Part shown: in pieces, positions 37,648-46,675 of the stretch | Layout of the letters: every line of letters starts with the position of its first letter | Numbering within the stretch: position 1 is the first letter of the stretch | NCBI RefSeq assembly: GCF_024199925.1 | Contig: NZ_JANADR010000001.1 | Span: 8,001,501-8,065,500 of the forward strand | Direction: 5' to 3' | DNA: 64,000 bases | DNA from: Bradyrhizobium sp. CCGUVB1N3 | GTDB taxonomy: Bacteria > Pseudomonadota > Alphaproteobacteria > Rhizobiales > Xanthobacteraceae | Notes under the pieces: model-generated | Databases searched by the model: none | What the model saw: the letters and a program-made list of their open reading frames with translations, nothing else | What the model was told of the DNA's origin: nothing | Translations under genes and position numbers: made by a program

Positions 37648-37764
37648 CTATTTCTTCTTCTTGCTAACTTTTCGGGTCGTCTTAGCGGACCCCGAGCGCT
37701 TCGGCGGCGGACGCACGCTGACATGGTGCCTCGTGTCGCCTTTTTTCCCGGACTTCTTGCTCAT
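37648..37764 (-). CDS. Small lysine-rich protein of 38 residues
   Basis: The minus-strand frame gives a very basic product (M-S-K-K-S-G-K-K-G-D, ending K-V-S-K-K-K-K) with a V-R-P-P-P-K-R centre. Similar tiny basic proteins are, to my recollection, annotated in bradyrhizobia. The ribosome binding site is weak. It could bind nucleic acid, but there is no direct evidence. Confidence 0.4.
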   Translation of the reverse strand: MSKKSGKKGDTRHHVSVRPPPKRSGSAKTTRKVSKKKK

Positions 37765-37799
37765 GCCGATGCGTCGCAACAGGCTACCAAAGGGGGCGG

Positions 37800-37885
37800 C
37801 TGGAGAATTCTCTGGCTTTCGAGGCGGTCGCGATCGACGAGCAGGGCGAGCCGGTGCGCATCGTCGTTCCAGATCCGCGGGTTGC
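37800..37885 (+). pseudogene. Short fragment resembling a nucleotidyltransferase-fold protein
   Basis: A plus-strand frame contains E-A-V-A-I-D-E-Q-G-E-P-V-R-I-V-V-P-D-P-R, as in the GSU2403-type nucleotidyltransferase-fold proteins. Homology ends directly afterwards. Recognition is from memory and covers fewer than 30 residues. Confidence 0.3.
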
Positions 37886-38064
37886 CCGAGACCGGGGATT
37901 TGAGCGGCGCGCAATGCGTCTGCACACGCTGTTCGTTAAGGACTTTGGGCCCCCACCCGGCGCGCGCTTCCGTGCGATGGACACCGACGTTCAGCTCGTC
38001 CCTTATGATAAGGATGCAATAGGACGATTCCTCCGCCTTCGGCGCCAGCCAAAAAGCATTTGGC

Positions 38065-39507
38065 CTAGACTGGCCATGGAAGCGAGTAGGTCTTCAACTG
38101 CGTGAAGCTACGCATCGCTTCCAGCACGCCCTCCTTGTGCCCGAGTCCGGACTGCTTGATTCCCCCGAACGGGGTCAATTCGGTGCGATATCCGGGAACT
38201 TCCCACACGTTGACGCAGCCAACGGCGAGGCCGTCGATGAGCTTCGTCACATGATCGAGCCGGTTGGAGCAGACTCCGGCAGAAAGTCCAAACTTGGTCG
38301 CGTTGGCGATCGATATGATCTGATCAATATCGTTCGGACAACGGATGATCGGCAGCACAGGTCCGAATGTTTCTTCAATAACCAGTTCGGATGTTGGTGA
38401 GACATGGTCCAACAGGGTCGGCGGATAAGATGCGCCGTCAGGTACGTTGCCGAGCAATAGAGTAGCACCAGCATCGACGGCATCGGTAACGCGCCGAGCA
38501 ATCAGTTCGGCCGCTTCTTGATTGATGACGGTGCCGAGGTCAACCGATGGATCGCTCGGATCGCCGGTCGAGAGCTTCCGCATGTGATGGAGCGCCCGCT
38601 CGGCAAATTCGTCGGCAATAGGGTCAACCACGAGTGCCCGCTTGACGGCTGTACACCGTTGACCCGAATACTTGATCGCTCCTTGAACAGCCAGATGCGC
38701 CGCCCGATCGACATCGGCATCTTCAAGCACAATGATCGGATCGTTTCCACCGAGCTCCAAGATGAGCTTCCGGTAACCGGCCCGTTCCGCAATATGATGC
38801 CCAGCGCGAACGGAGCCGGTAAATGTGACCAGCTCCGCATCGGGATCGGTGAACATCGCATCTCCCAAGCCGTGGGGGGCCCCTGTCAGGATCGAGAGCA
38901 TACCCTCCGGAAGGCCTTGCTCGTACAGAATCCTGCCAAGCGCCACAGCAGTCAACGGCGCCCGCTCAGACGGCTTCAGGACCACGCGGTTGTTCGTCGC
39001 AATGGCGGGAGCGAGTTTATGGCTGACGAGATTGAGAGGATGGTTAAACGGCGTGATAGCGGAGATCGCACCGGCGAGTGGTGTGCGCATGGAAAAAATG
39101 CGCCGATCATGGGGTGTTACGCCAATGTCAGATGGATAAATCTCGCCCTCGCTCTGGATCAAGGTGTGGGCAGCAAATGACCAGACATCGCATGCACGCC
39201 CGGCTTCATGCAAGGAGTCCTTCAGGCAGAGGCCGGTTTCTGCCGTGATAAGCCGAGCAAACCGGTCTTGATCTCTTCTAACGGCGCTTGCCGTCCCCAG
39301 GAGGATATCCGTTCGTTCGCGGCGCGTGAGCCGAGGATGAGTCCGCGCAGCTATCTCAAATGCTTGGCGTGCATGCTCCGGTCTGGCCTGCGGGACGCTG
39401 CCAAGAAGCATTCCTGTGAATGGATTGCGGACTTCGATAGTCGCGTCCGAGTGGGCAGGCGCGCCCGCGATGAGCATTGGATGATAGTCTTGATCGTTAT
39501 CGTGCAT
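38065..39507 (-). CDS. Aldehyde dehydrogenase, phosphonoacetaldehyde dehydrogenase (PhnY)-like
   Basis: The protein of 480 residues is an intact NAD(P)-dependent aldehyde dehydrogenase: I-T-P-F-N-H-P-L-N-L, F-T-G-S-V-R-A-G, the glutamate motif L-E-L-G-G-N-D-P and the catalytic cysteine motif S-G-Q-R-C-T-A-V. The overall pattern resembles PhnY, which oxidises phosphonoacetaldehyde to phosphonoacetate. That fits the neighbouring phosphonopyruvate-decarboxylase-like gene, which would supply phosphonoacetaldehyde. Other aldehydes, such as sulfoacetaldehyde, remain possible. It is the last gene of a three-gene minus-strand cassette, 139 bases after the decarboxylase. Confidence 0.8.
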   Translation of the reverse strand: MHDNDQDYHPMLIAGAPAHSDATIEVRNPFTGMLLGSVPQARPEHARQAFEIAARTHPRLTRRERTDILLGTASAVRRDQDRFARLITAETGLCLKDSLHEAGRACDVWSFAAHTLIQSEGEIYPSDIGVTPHDRRIFSMRTPLAGAISAITPFNHPLNLVSHKLAPAIATNNRVVLKPSERAPLTAVALGRILYEQGLPEGMLSILTGAPHGLGDAMFTDPDAELVTFTGSVRAGHHIAERAGYRKLILELGGNDPIIVLEDADVDRAAHLAVQGAIKYSGQRCTAVKRALVVDPIADEFAERALHHMRKLSTGDPSDPSVDLGTVINQEAAELIARRVTDAVDAGATLLLGNVPDGASYPPTLLDHVSPTSELVIEETFGPVLPIIRCPNDIDQIISIANATKFGLSAGVCSNRLDHVTKLIDGLAVGCVNVWEVPGYRTELTPFGGIKQSGLGHKEGVLEAMRSFTQLKTYSLPWPV

Positions 39508-39645
39508 GCCATAACTCGATTGGTTGCGCCCATTTAAGATCCGAGATCGGTCTCGCGTTGCTTCGAAGTAGCTTGTTAGCCCATAACAATCCGGTTCCCG
39601 CCTCCAAACAGAGCGATCAAAATCAGCATACGTCCGACCATAGAA

Positions 39646-40806
39646 CTATGACACCCGTCCCTTTTTGCCGGTGGTCGCGGGCTCTTTACGGCGATTGCTG
39701 ACACAGCGCTGAAAGATAGTTTTGTTCTGTAGGGGAGAATATCGACTCGTGACGCGGGGAAGCTGAGGGGGATGGAGGCGGTTGACTTTGCAAACCACGA
39801 AGTGAGGCCCCTTACGCTGAGAGCATTGCCGCATGATAGTCGCGATATGCTCGGCTCGCTCACAACGGGTAGCCGTTCGATACCCGCAGGCGGACGCGAC
39901 AACTTCAAGAGACGTCGTTCGTGATGTCGAGAGCTGACCGCCTGTCGAAACATACCCTTCGTTGTCCAGCACCACATGGATGAGATTCTGGGGGCTGGCG
40001 TAGCCAATAGTCGATAGAACCCCCATGTGCATGAGCACGCCGCCGTCTCCATCCAATGCCAGGACGGGGCGGGCAGGCGAGGCCAGCGCGAGTCCTGCCG
40101 CGACCGCGCTGCAATGCCCAAGGGAGCCCTGCATGTAGAAATTCAGAGGACGATCTTGGATACGGAACAGCTCACGCGAGATGAACCCGGTCGTAGAAAC
40201 AATGAGAGTGTCGTTTTGGAGCTGCTGGCAAATCAACTCTATGGCTTGCCCGACACTGAGCCCGTAGTGGATTGCATCAGCTTGTGGTTCAGCCGCGCTG
40301 CAGTCGGATAGCTGGCCTTGCCGAAAGAGCAATGCAAACGGGGCAGCGCGATGAAATTCATCGTTGCCGCGCGCGAGCGCGTGATCCAAGCCGGATTCGG
40401 TCCCATCAAAGTCACACCATTCAATGGAGAGCTCGTTCAAGAGAGTTTTTGTCTTGGCGCCCATGATCGCGTGTTGTGGCTCGTCGACAGATCCATCGGG
40501 GTGGCCGCGAACGGACAAGAGGAGCAAGAGCGGAATTTTGTTGACCATCAACAGAGACGTCAGCGGGTTGATGATATTGCCGAGCCCAGAGTTTTGAAGC
40601 GCAACGACGCCTCGCTGTCCTGAGAGAACCGCGCCAGCAGCTAGGGCAATTGCGCTGCCTTCATTGGCTGCAGGCACGGTCAGGAATCCCGGAGAGTCAG
40701 CCACCTGGTCAAATAGATCGCCAAAGATGGAACACGGTACCCCAGAAAAAATGCTGTACCCAGCCGCGCGGATCTTCGACAACAGAACGCGGGTTGGAAT
40801 AGACAT
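39646..40806 (-). CDS. Phosphonopyruvate-decarboxylase-like thiamine diphosphate enzyme
   Basis: The protein of 386 residues has both thiamine diphosphate domains in one chain. The pyrimidine-binding half has G-V-P-C-S and A-A-N-E-G-S-A-I-A-L-A-A-G (catalytic Glu), then Q-N-S-G-L-G-N and N-P-L-T-S-L. The diphosphate-binding half has G-S-L-G-H and D-G-D-G-G-V-L-M-H-M-G with the downstream N (N-L-I-H-V-V-L-D-N-E). This is the pattern of phosphonopyruvate decarboxylase, with sulfopyruvate decarboxylase the nearest alternative. ATG 40806 is chosen because it gives the family N-terminus. No PEP mutase gene is in the window. It lies 70 bases after the methyltransferase gene. Confidence 0.82.
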   Translation of the reverse strand: MSIPTRVLLSKIRAAGYSIFSGVPCSIFGDLFDQVADSPGFLTVPAANEGSAIALAAGAVLSGQRGVVALQNSGLGNIINPLTSLLMVNKIPLLLLLSVRGHPDGSVDEPQHAIMGAKTKTLLNELSIEWCDFDGTESGLDHALARGNDEFHRAAPFALLFRQGQLSDCSAAEPQADAIHYGLSVGQAIELICQQLQNDTLIVSTTGFISRELFRIQDRPLNFYMQGSLGHCSAVAAGLALASPARPVLALDGDGGVLMHMGVLSTIGYASPQNLIHVVLDNEGYVSTGGQLSTSRTTSLEVVASACGYRTATRCERAEHIATIMRQCSQRKGPHFVVCKVNRLHPPQLPRVTSRYSPLQNKTIFQRCVSNRRKEPATTGKKGRVS

Positions 40807-40876
40807 GTCGTGCTCACGCGATTCATAAGAGGAGCGGCGGAGTAGGTCGCTCCCCAAAGTGGTAGAGTCATAAGCG

Positions 40877-41953
40877 TCAGGCGATCTTTTTCGCGACGAT
40901 AAGGCTTCGATTGCAGATGGACTTGTGGTAGTCGACTTCCTGGAAGCCGGTGCTCTCCAGCATGGTCCGCATGTCCTCGAAGGAGTAACAGCAGCCCTCG
41001 TACCCCGTCGTAAGCAGCACGGAGTATTCTGCCTCGGCAGCCGGAGACGGGTGGCCTCCGCGGTCGTCAGGGTGGCAGCTGTAAATTGCGATGCGACCGC
41101 CGCAGTTAATGCTGTCGAACGACTTGCTCAGGAGCAGTTGGACCTTGTCAGGTCCCCAATTGTGAAGGACGTGCGAATAGAGGTGCAGGTTGGCATCCCG
41201 GGGCAGGGGGTCGACGAACATGTCTCCAGCTATGACATGGGCACGACCCGGGTACAAATTGCGGTCAGTGAGACAGCTCCTTGCAAGTTGATCAACGGGC
41301 GGACGCTCAAAGACCGTTGCCGAGAGTGAAGAATAGCGCATCAACAAATGCGCAGAATAGACGCCTGATCCACCACCTACATCGAGCAAAGAAGTATCGT
41401 TCGTGCAGTCAAGCAGCTTCGCGAGGTGCGGAGCAAAGATCCGTCCGCGTTCCTCCATGCCGCGTGTGTTCAGATCGGCAAACTCATCCGTCTGCATCAA
41501 TGCGTCCCAGGTCTTGGTTACGCCGCGCTCAACGTGCCAGGTGTCCGAGCCGTCCTGTCGCAGGATCTCATAAAGTTCCCGGACGGAAGGCTTATACTTC
41601 ATCGTCGCAATATACGAGGCGATGTTGTCCGCGGAATTGCCACTCAGATACTGAACGGCGCTGGCCGTTGCGTGCAGCCGGCCGGATTGGTCGGAGATGA
41701 GGCCCCACGATTCGAGCAGTCGAACCATGGTCCGCGTTGGCCGCTCCCGAAGTGAGAAATGGAGTCGCAGTTCCTCCTCGGTTACCGGGTGACCATCCAG
41801 GTAAGTAAAGAGATCAAGCCATGAGACTGCGGCGATATAGAGATCCGCAGCATACGAGCTGTCGCGCCACTTGATAATTTGTGAGACATCGGGAGGGTAG
41901 ACAGAGGCGGCTTCGGAGATATGGGTGCGTGACGACAGTGCAGAGGATTGCAT
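40877..41953 (-). CDS. SAM-dependent O-methyltransferase, small-molecule type
   Basis: The protein of 358 residues has an N-terminal dimerisation winged-helix domain (about 25-105) and a C-terminal Rossmann domain with the SAM motif L-L-D-V-G-G-G-S-G (about residue 190), followed by H-V-I-A-G-D-M-F and the catalytic-type H-V-L-H-N-W-G. This architecture is that of plant-like and antibiotic-type O-methyltransferases. It is first in a cassette with a decarboxylase and an aldehyde dehydrogenase, so it probably methylates an intermediate or product of that pathway. The start ATG 41953 has an upstream GGACTT-type site that is only fair. Confidence 0.85.
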   Translation of the reverse strand: MQSSALSSRTHISEAASVYPPDVSQIIKWRDSSYAADLYIAAVSWLDLFTYLDGHPVTEEELRLHFSLRERPTRTMVRLLESWGLISDQSGRLHATASAVQYLSGNSADNIASYIATMKYKPSVRELYEILRQDGSDTWHVERGVTKTWDALMQTDEFADLNTRGMEERGRIFAPHLAKLLDCTNDTSLLDVGGGSGVYSAHLLMRYSSLSATVFERPPVDQLARSCLTDRNLYPGRAHVIAGDMFVDPLPRDANLHLYSHVLHNWGPDKVQLLLSKSFDSINCGGRIAIYSCHPDDRGGHPSPAAEAEYSVLLTTGYEGCCYSFEDMRTMLESTGFQEVDYHKSICNRSLIVAKKIA

Positions 41954-42601
41954 TGGCGCAAGTCCTTAGAAGGATTTGTATCTGTGGATGAACTATTGCT
42001 GAATTTCGGCTAGCCAAGTCCGACGTTCAGCTAGCAATCAGCGTCATTTAGATCAATTGCTAGTATTGGTAGTTGATCTTTCGCAAACTCTTGCATCCCG
42101 CACGATGTTGCTGAAGCGGCGGCCAAGCTCCGAAAATCACAAGCTGCTCATGCGAGCCCCCTTAACTCCTTCTCACCAACAATCGTAAGGCTCGACAATC
42201 CATATCTGCGGAGCACGTTTGGATATGCTTAGCGATCATACGGTCGCGACGCTCGTTCGAGGCCGTGCAAGAGGTTGCCAGCACCGAATTTGGTTGGCGC
42301 GCAACCGCTGGTGTGCGCTTGTCGCTCGCATTCCGGTCGCGGCCGGACCGCTGTCGCGTTGTAGCGAAATCTATCCGGCTTTGGAGCGGTGTTCTTGAGT
42401 AGTCATATTAGAATGCTGCGACTCGCGTTGGTGGCGCTGTAGCACCTCGGACGCATGTCGCAACTGCTTCAAAGCGCGTGAGGCACCGCAATCAATCGCG
42501 GACGTCTGGTCGTTGTCTTCGCTTGCCTATCGCGGCCAGTGGCTATTGGTACGATACTTGCTGTTCTCCTCGCCAGATCTCAAAAGCGCGCAGGAGGAGA
42601 A
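41954..42601. other. Intergenic region between divergent modules
   Basis: No convincing gene in about 650 bases. GATCAA and TTGATC form an imperfectly spaced inverted repeat around 42053-42080, upstream of the methyltransferase gene, which might be an operator. The stretch is less GC-rich than its surroundings. Confidence 0.45.
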
Positions 42602-43558
42602 ATGAACCGGACCAGGATCGGGGCCAATGGTGGAAATGGCGTGCATGCGACAGCGAAATTCGACGCCGTGGTCATCGGTGCCGGCGTCGCCTCTCGGCGC
42701 ACCATGTGTCTTTCCCGGGGCAGGAGACGTTCAAAGGCCAGGTGTTTCATACGGCGCGATGGCCGCAGCAACAGGTCGATCTTGCTGGCAAGCGTGTGGG
42801 CGTGGTCGGTATCGGAGTGACGGGCATCCAAGTGATCCAGACGATGGCGGAAGAAGTTGGCCACTCAAGGTGTGCGTCCGCACGCCGCAATGCATCATCC
42901 CTATGAACAATCCCAAATACGCCGCCGCAGACGTCGAATCCTACAAGTCAAAGTTCAAAGCGCTTGCCGAGCGGCGGCCGCATACGTTCACGGGCTTCGA
43001 ATACGATGCTGAGCGCGCCTGGGCCGATCTGTCCCCGCAACAGCGCCGCAAGGTGATCGAAGACTGCTGGAACGACGGTTCTGTGAAGTTGTGGATTTCG
43101 TCCTTCATTGAGCGAACGGCGCTTTGATCCGCATCGACATCCGCGGTCGCGATGGACGATCAGTGAAGGAGGAGTGGGGCAGAGACATCCGGACCACTAT
43201 GGGCTTGCAGGTGCACGGATATCCCGATCTCTTCACGACCGCGGTGCCGCTTGCGCTTTGCAACATGACCACCTGCCTGCAGCAGCAGCTCGAGTGGATA
43301 TCCGGATGTATCAGCTATCTCCGTGGCGAGAACTTGAACGTGATCGAACCGACCAAAGAGGTGGAGGATCAACGGGTGGCGCATCATGATGAGATTGCCA
43401 ACGAGATGTTAATCGCCAAGACCAATTCCTGGTATTTGGGATCGAACGTCGAAGGGAAACCGCGCCGGGTCCTCTCCTACACGGGCGGTGTCGCCGGCTA
43501 TCGTCAAAAATGTGACGAAGTCGCCGCAAGCGGCTATCAGGGCTTTACCATGCACTAG
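42602..43558 (+). pseudogene. Baeyer-Villiger-type flavin monooxygenase, heavily decayed
   Basis: ATG 42602 still has a strong AGGAGGAGAA in front. The first codons lead to F-D-A-V-V-I-G-A-G-V, the FAD-binding motif. A large deletion follows directly, to F-P-G-Q-E-T-F-K-G in another frame. Next come H-T-A-R-W-P and the NADP motif G-V-V-G-I-G-V-T-G. Frames shift again before P-M-N-N-P-K-Y and before I-D-I-R-G-R-D-G-R-S, and the normal C-terminus ends at 43558. Parts of the FAD domain and a segment near 43110-43125 are lost. The gene cannot encode an active enzyme. Confidence 0.8.
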
Positions 43559-43615
43559 CTCCACACTTAAGCCGAAACCGGCGCGAGTGGTCGCGAGGTT
43601 CAAGGGTTCCCCTTG

Positions 43616-46066
43616 ATGGCTTTTTTTGATTGGGAAAATGGAACCGTGACGGGAGTACTATCAAATCTGCGGGTCGTCGAGATTGGCAGCGCGGCGGCAA
43701 CGAGCTATTGCGCGCGATTGTTCGCCGACTTCGGCGCGGATGTTCAGAAGATCGAGCCGCCGGCCGGCGATCCACTTCGCTATTTCGCGCCGCTCACTCC
43801 AATGGACCAAAGCGCTTGGTTCGCGTTCCTGAACTTTAATAAGTCAAGCACGATCATCGATCCCGCTGCCCCGAATGCGATCGCGCGGCTGACTGCAATG
43901 ATCGAGAATTGCGACATTCTAATCGACGGCAGGGACATTGATCCGGCGGATTGCCCGTCCATTGACGTCGCCGCGATCCGCCAACGGCGATCCAGATTGA
44001 TCTCCCTTCAAGCGAGCTGGTTCGGCCGCGAGGGTCCTTATGCAGGATTTGCCGCGACCGATACGACGATCCGCGCGCTCGCCGGCCTCATCAAGCTGGT
44101 TGGACCGGTCGAGGGGCCACCATTGCACGCGCCGGATTTCCAGACTGGTATCCTCGGTGGCCTGTGGGGGTTCATCGCCGCAGCTTCTTCGACGGTTGCG
44201 CAAATCGCGGGCGAAGCTGGGCCATCGTGGTCGGTCAGTATCTTCGAATCGAGTCTCACCATCAGCGAATATCTCATGTTCGAGGCGTTTGCACGCGGCG
44301 AGGTCGTGCATCGGATTGGTATTAACCGCTTCTGGCCGATTTTTCCGGGCGGCATTTACGAAACCAAGAAAGGCTGGCTCGGCGTGACGACATTCACGCC
44401 CGCGCAGTGGCGCTCATTCTGCGACATGCTCGGCCTGTCCGGTCTGCGCGATAATCCGGCGCTGGTCCTTGGCGAAGAGCGTCTGAAGCACATCGAGAGG
44501 ATCGAACGACAGTTCGTGCCGAGGCTGAAGGCACGGACAGCGCAGGAGTGGTTTGCGGAGGGACTGAAGCGGAGGATCCCGATCGTGCCGGTGCCCGACA
44601 CGTCCGATCTGCTCCTCGATACCGAGAAAAGGGCGCGCGGCGCAATCGTGCCTGTCGTCCTTGGCCAAGAGGAGGGCAGGACCGCTGGGTCGATGCAGCG
44701 GCTGACATTGACGCCGCCGCGCCGCGGAGGCAGGGTTCCGGCGCCCGGCGAGCAGCAAAGTTTCGCGGAAAACCGAAAGCAGCGATCCTTGGCCGCGTCG
44801 CGGACGCCCAGGAGCATCGGTGCCGGCCGGCAGCCCTTGCGTGGGGTTCGCGTCATTGACTTCACGATGGGCTGGGCAGGCCCGTTGTGCACGCGCACCC
44901 TGGCTGATCTTGGTGCGGACGTCATCAAGATCGAGTCCACCCAGTACCCGGATTGGTGGCGCGGTGTTGACCGGCGGCCCGCTTACGTCGACGCTCAGAT
45001 GTACGAAAGGGCGCAAGCCTTCTGCATCATGAACCGCAACAAACGCGGCATCACGCTGGACCTCACGCAGCCCCAAGGCCTTGCTCTTGCCAAGCGTCTT
45101 TTGGTGGGGGCCGACGTTGTCGTAGACAATTATTCTGTTGATGTGCTGCCGAAACTCGGACTTGGCTACGATGTGCTCCGAACGCTCAATCCTCGACTTG
45201 TCATGTTGTCCATGTCAGCGTTTGGCGCGAAAAGCCTCTATCGCGATTGTCGTGCCTACGGCTCCACCCTGGAGCAGGGTTCTGGGTTGCCGAACGTAGT
45301 CGGAAACGTGGATGGGCCACCCGTGATGAGCCACGTCGCCTTTGGGGATGCCGTTGGTGGTTTGAACGGTTGTGCTGCGGTTCTGGTCGCGCTGGTTCAC
45401 GCCCGCAATACCGGGCTGGGACAGTTCATCGACCTTGCCCAGATCGAATGCATGATGCCGTTTGCGGCGCCGTGGATCACTGTTCACTCCATCGGCGGTA
45501 TGCCTCCGCCAAGGTACGGTACTCGACATCCCCAGTTCGTGCCGCATGGCTGCTTCCGCTGCGCGGGTGAGGACAGCTGGGTCATGGTAGCCGCAAGCGA
45601 CGAAAACATGTGGCCAAGGCTTGCCATCCTCATTGGGCGGTCAGACTGGGCGATAGACGTCTCGCTGAGATCTACGGAAGCTCGCCGCGGCATTGAAGAC
45701 GAAATAGAGAGGGCCATCGAAGCCTGGACGACTACCCGCGATGCGGATCAGGCTATGTCAGAGTTGCAGGCGGAACGAATTGCGGCCGGCGTGGCCCGAC
45801 AGCCAACCGACCTGCTCAAGGACCCACATCTCAGGTCGCGCGCATTTCTACAGGATATCGAACGTGCCTTCATTGGCTTGCACCCACAGCCCTCAATACC
45901 GATCCGCGACGGCCCACTGCCCTTTGCGATCCGCACGGCGGCGCCAACGCTCGGAGAGCACAACACCGATATCCTATCAGAACTTCTCGGGCTTTCCGAC
46001 ACGGAGATCGCGCAATTGGCGTTGGAAGGCATCATCGGGACGTCGATGGTCTCCGAGAGAAACTAG
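43616..46066 (+). CDS. Double-length family III (CaiB/BaiF) CoA-transferase
   Basis: The protein of about 816 residues consists of two CaiB-like domains in tandem: about 8-395 and 405-800. Each begins with the family motif, L-R-V-V-E-I-G-S and A-D-F-G-A-D-V-Q-K-I-E in the first, and V-R-V-I-D-F-T and A-D-L-G-A-D-V-I-K-I-E in the second. Candidate catalytic aspartates are in H-A-P-D-F-Q-T-G (first) and F-G-D-A-V-G-G (second). Such enzymes exchange CoA between carboxylic acids. Fused pairs are known but less common than single domains. GTG 43646 is an alternative start. Neighbours suggest a role in activating an organic acid. Confidence 0.88.
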   Translation: MAFFDWENGTVTGVLSNLRVVEIGSAAATSYCARLFADFGADVQKIEPPAGDPLRYFAPLTPMDQSAWFAFLNFNKSSTIIDPAAPNAIARLTAMIENCDILIDGRDIDPADCPSIDVAAIRQRRSRLISLQASWFGREGPYAGFAATDTTIRALAGLIKLVGPVEGPPLHAPDFQTGILGGLWGFIAAASSTVAQIAGEAGPSWSVSIFESSLTISEYLMFEAFARGEVVHRIGINRFWPIFPGGIYETKKGWLGVTTFTPAQWRSFCDMLGLSGLRDNPALVLGEERLKHIERIERQFVPRLKARTAQEWFAEGLKRRIPIVPVPDTSDLLLDTEKRARGAIVPVVLGQEEGRTAGSMQRLTLTPPRRGGRVPAPGEQQSFAENRKQRSLAASRTPRSIGAGRQPLRGVRVIDFTMGWAGPLCTRTLADLGADVIKIESTQYPDWWRGVDRRPAYVDAQMYERAQAFCIMNRNKRGITLDLTQPQGLALAKRLLVGADVVVDNYSVDVLPKLGLGYDVLRTLNPRLVMLSMSAFGAKSLYRDCRAYGSTLEQGSGLPNVVGNVDGPPVMSHVAFGDAVGGLNGCAAVLVALVHARNTGLGQFIDLAQIECMMPFAAPWITVHSIGGMPPPRYGTRHPQFVPHGCFRCAGEDSWVMVAASDENMWPRLAILIGRSDWAIDVSLRSTEARRGIEDEIERAIEAWTTTRDADQAMSELQAERIAAGVARQPTDLLKDPHLRSRAFLQDIERAFIGLHPQPSIPIRDGPLPFAIRTAAPTLGEHNTDILSELLGLSDTEIAQLALEGIIGTSMVSERN

Positions 46067-46675
46067 CAAAAGCAAACGACCTGTCGTGAACCTGGTAGAT
46101 CGCCCGCCGATTTCGTTTCCGAAGTCTTATGAAAAGGCAAAAGGCACAGCATGCCAGGGGCGGATAGTCGTCGACGTGACCTCGACCGGAGACTGAATGC
46201 GAGTTTTATGCAGGGGCGACACCTGATCCCAACCTGTAACAAGGTCGCTCCTGAATCTCTTGCTCTGAGCCTTACGCGCCGCTTATCGACTGCGGGAGTT
46301 GGACCAATGCATCCGATGCGTATTGCCCCAAAAAGCTTTTCGCGCCAATTTCGTGTTCGCAGGATTTGAAGCGGGCGACGACATCTCGTTCTGACCGCAG
46401 GCACGCCTGCGCGATGACCAGCGATCGAGCCGAGCTATGTCCTTACGATCTAATGGTCTGGCAATTGGCCCAGCTCTTGCTCCACGTCCTACCGCCACCG
46501 TGAAGCTCCGCCGTCGGAATTATCCGCCGTAGAGCATTCCGATGCGAGATGCTTTCAGTGTGTCAAACGACTGGTGAATCGAAAGCGTGACCTCACTCAT
46601 CAGTGAAGGCTGGATTCACATCGCTATGCGGCTTCGGACGCTATCTCGCCTCAAGCACATGGGAGGGAGAATGGC
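46067..46675. other. Gap without a recognised gene
   Basis: Short frames only, none convincing. The last 60 bases contain the ribosome binding site and probably the promoter of the following gene. Confidence 0.45.

Noticed and set aside
39646-40806. Firm assignment of the decarboxylase as sulfopyruvate decarboxylase
   Set aside because: That enzyme is usually two subunits in archaea, and the single-chain layout fits phosphonopyruvate decarboxylase better; kept only as an alternative.
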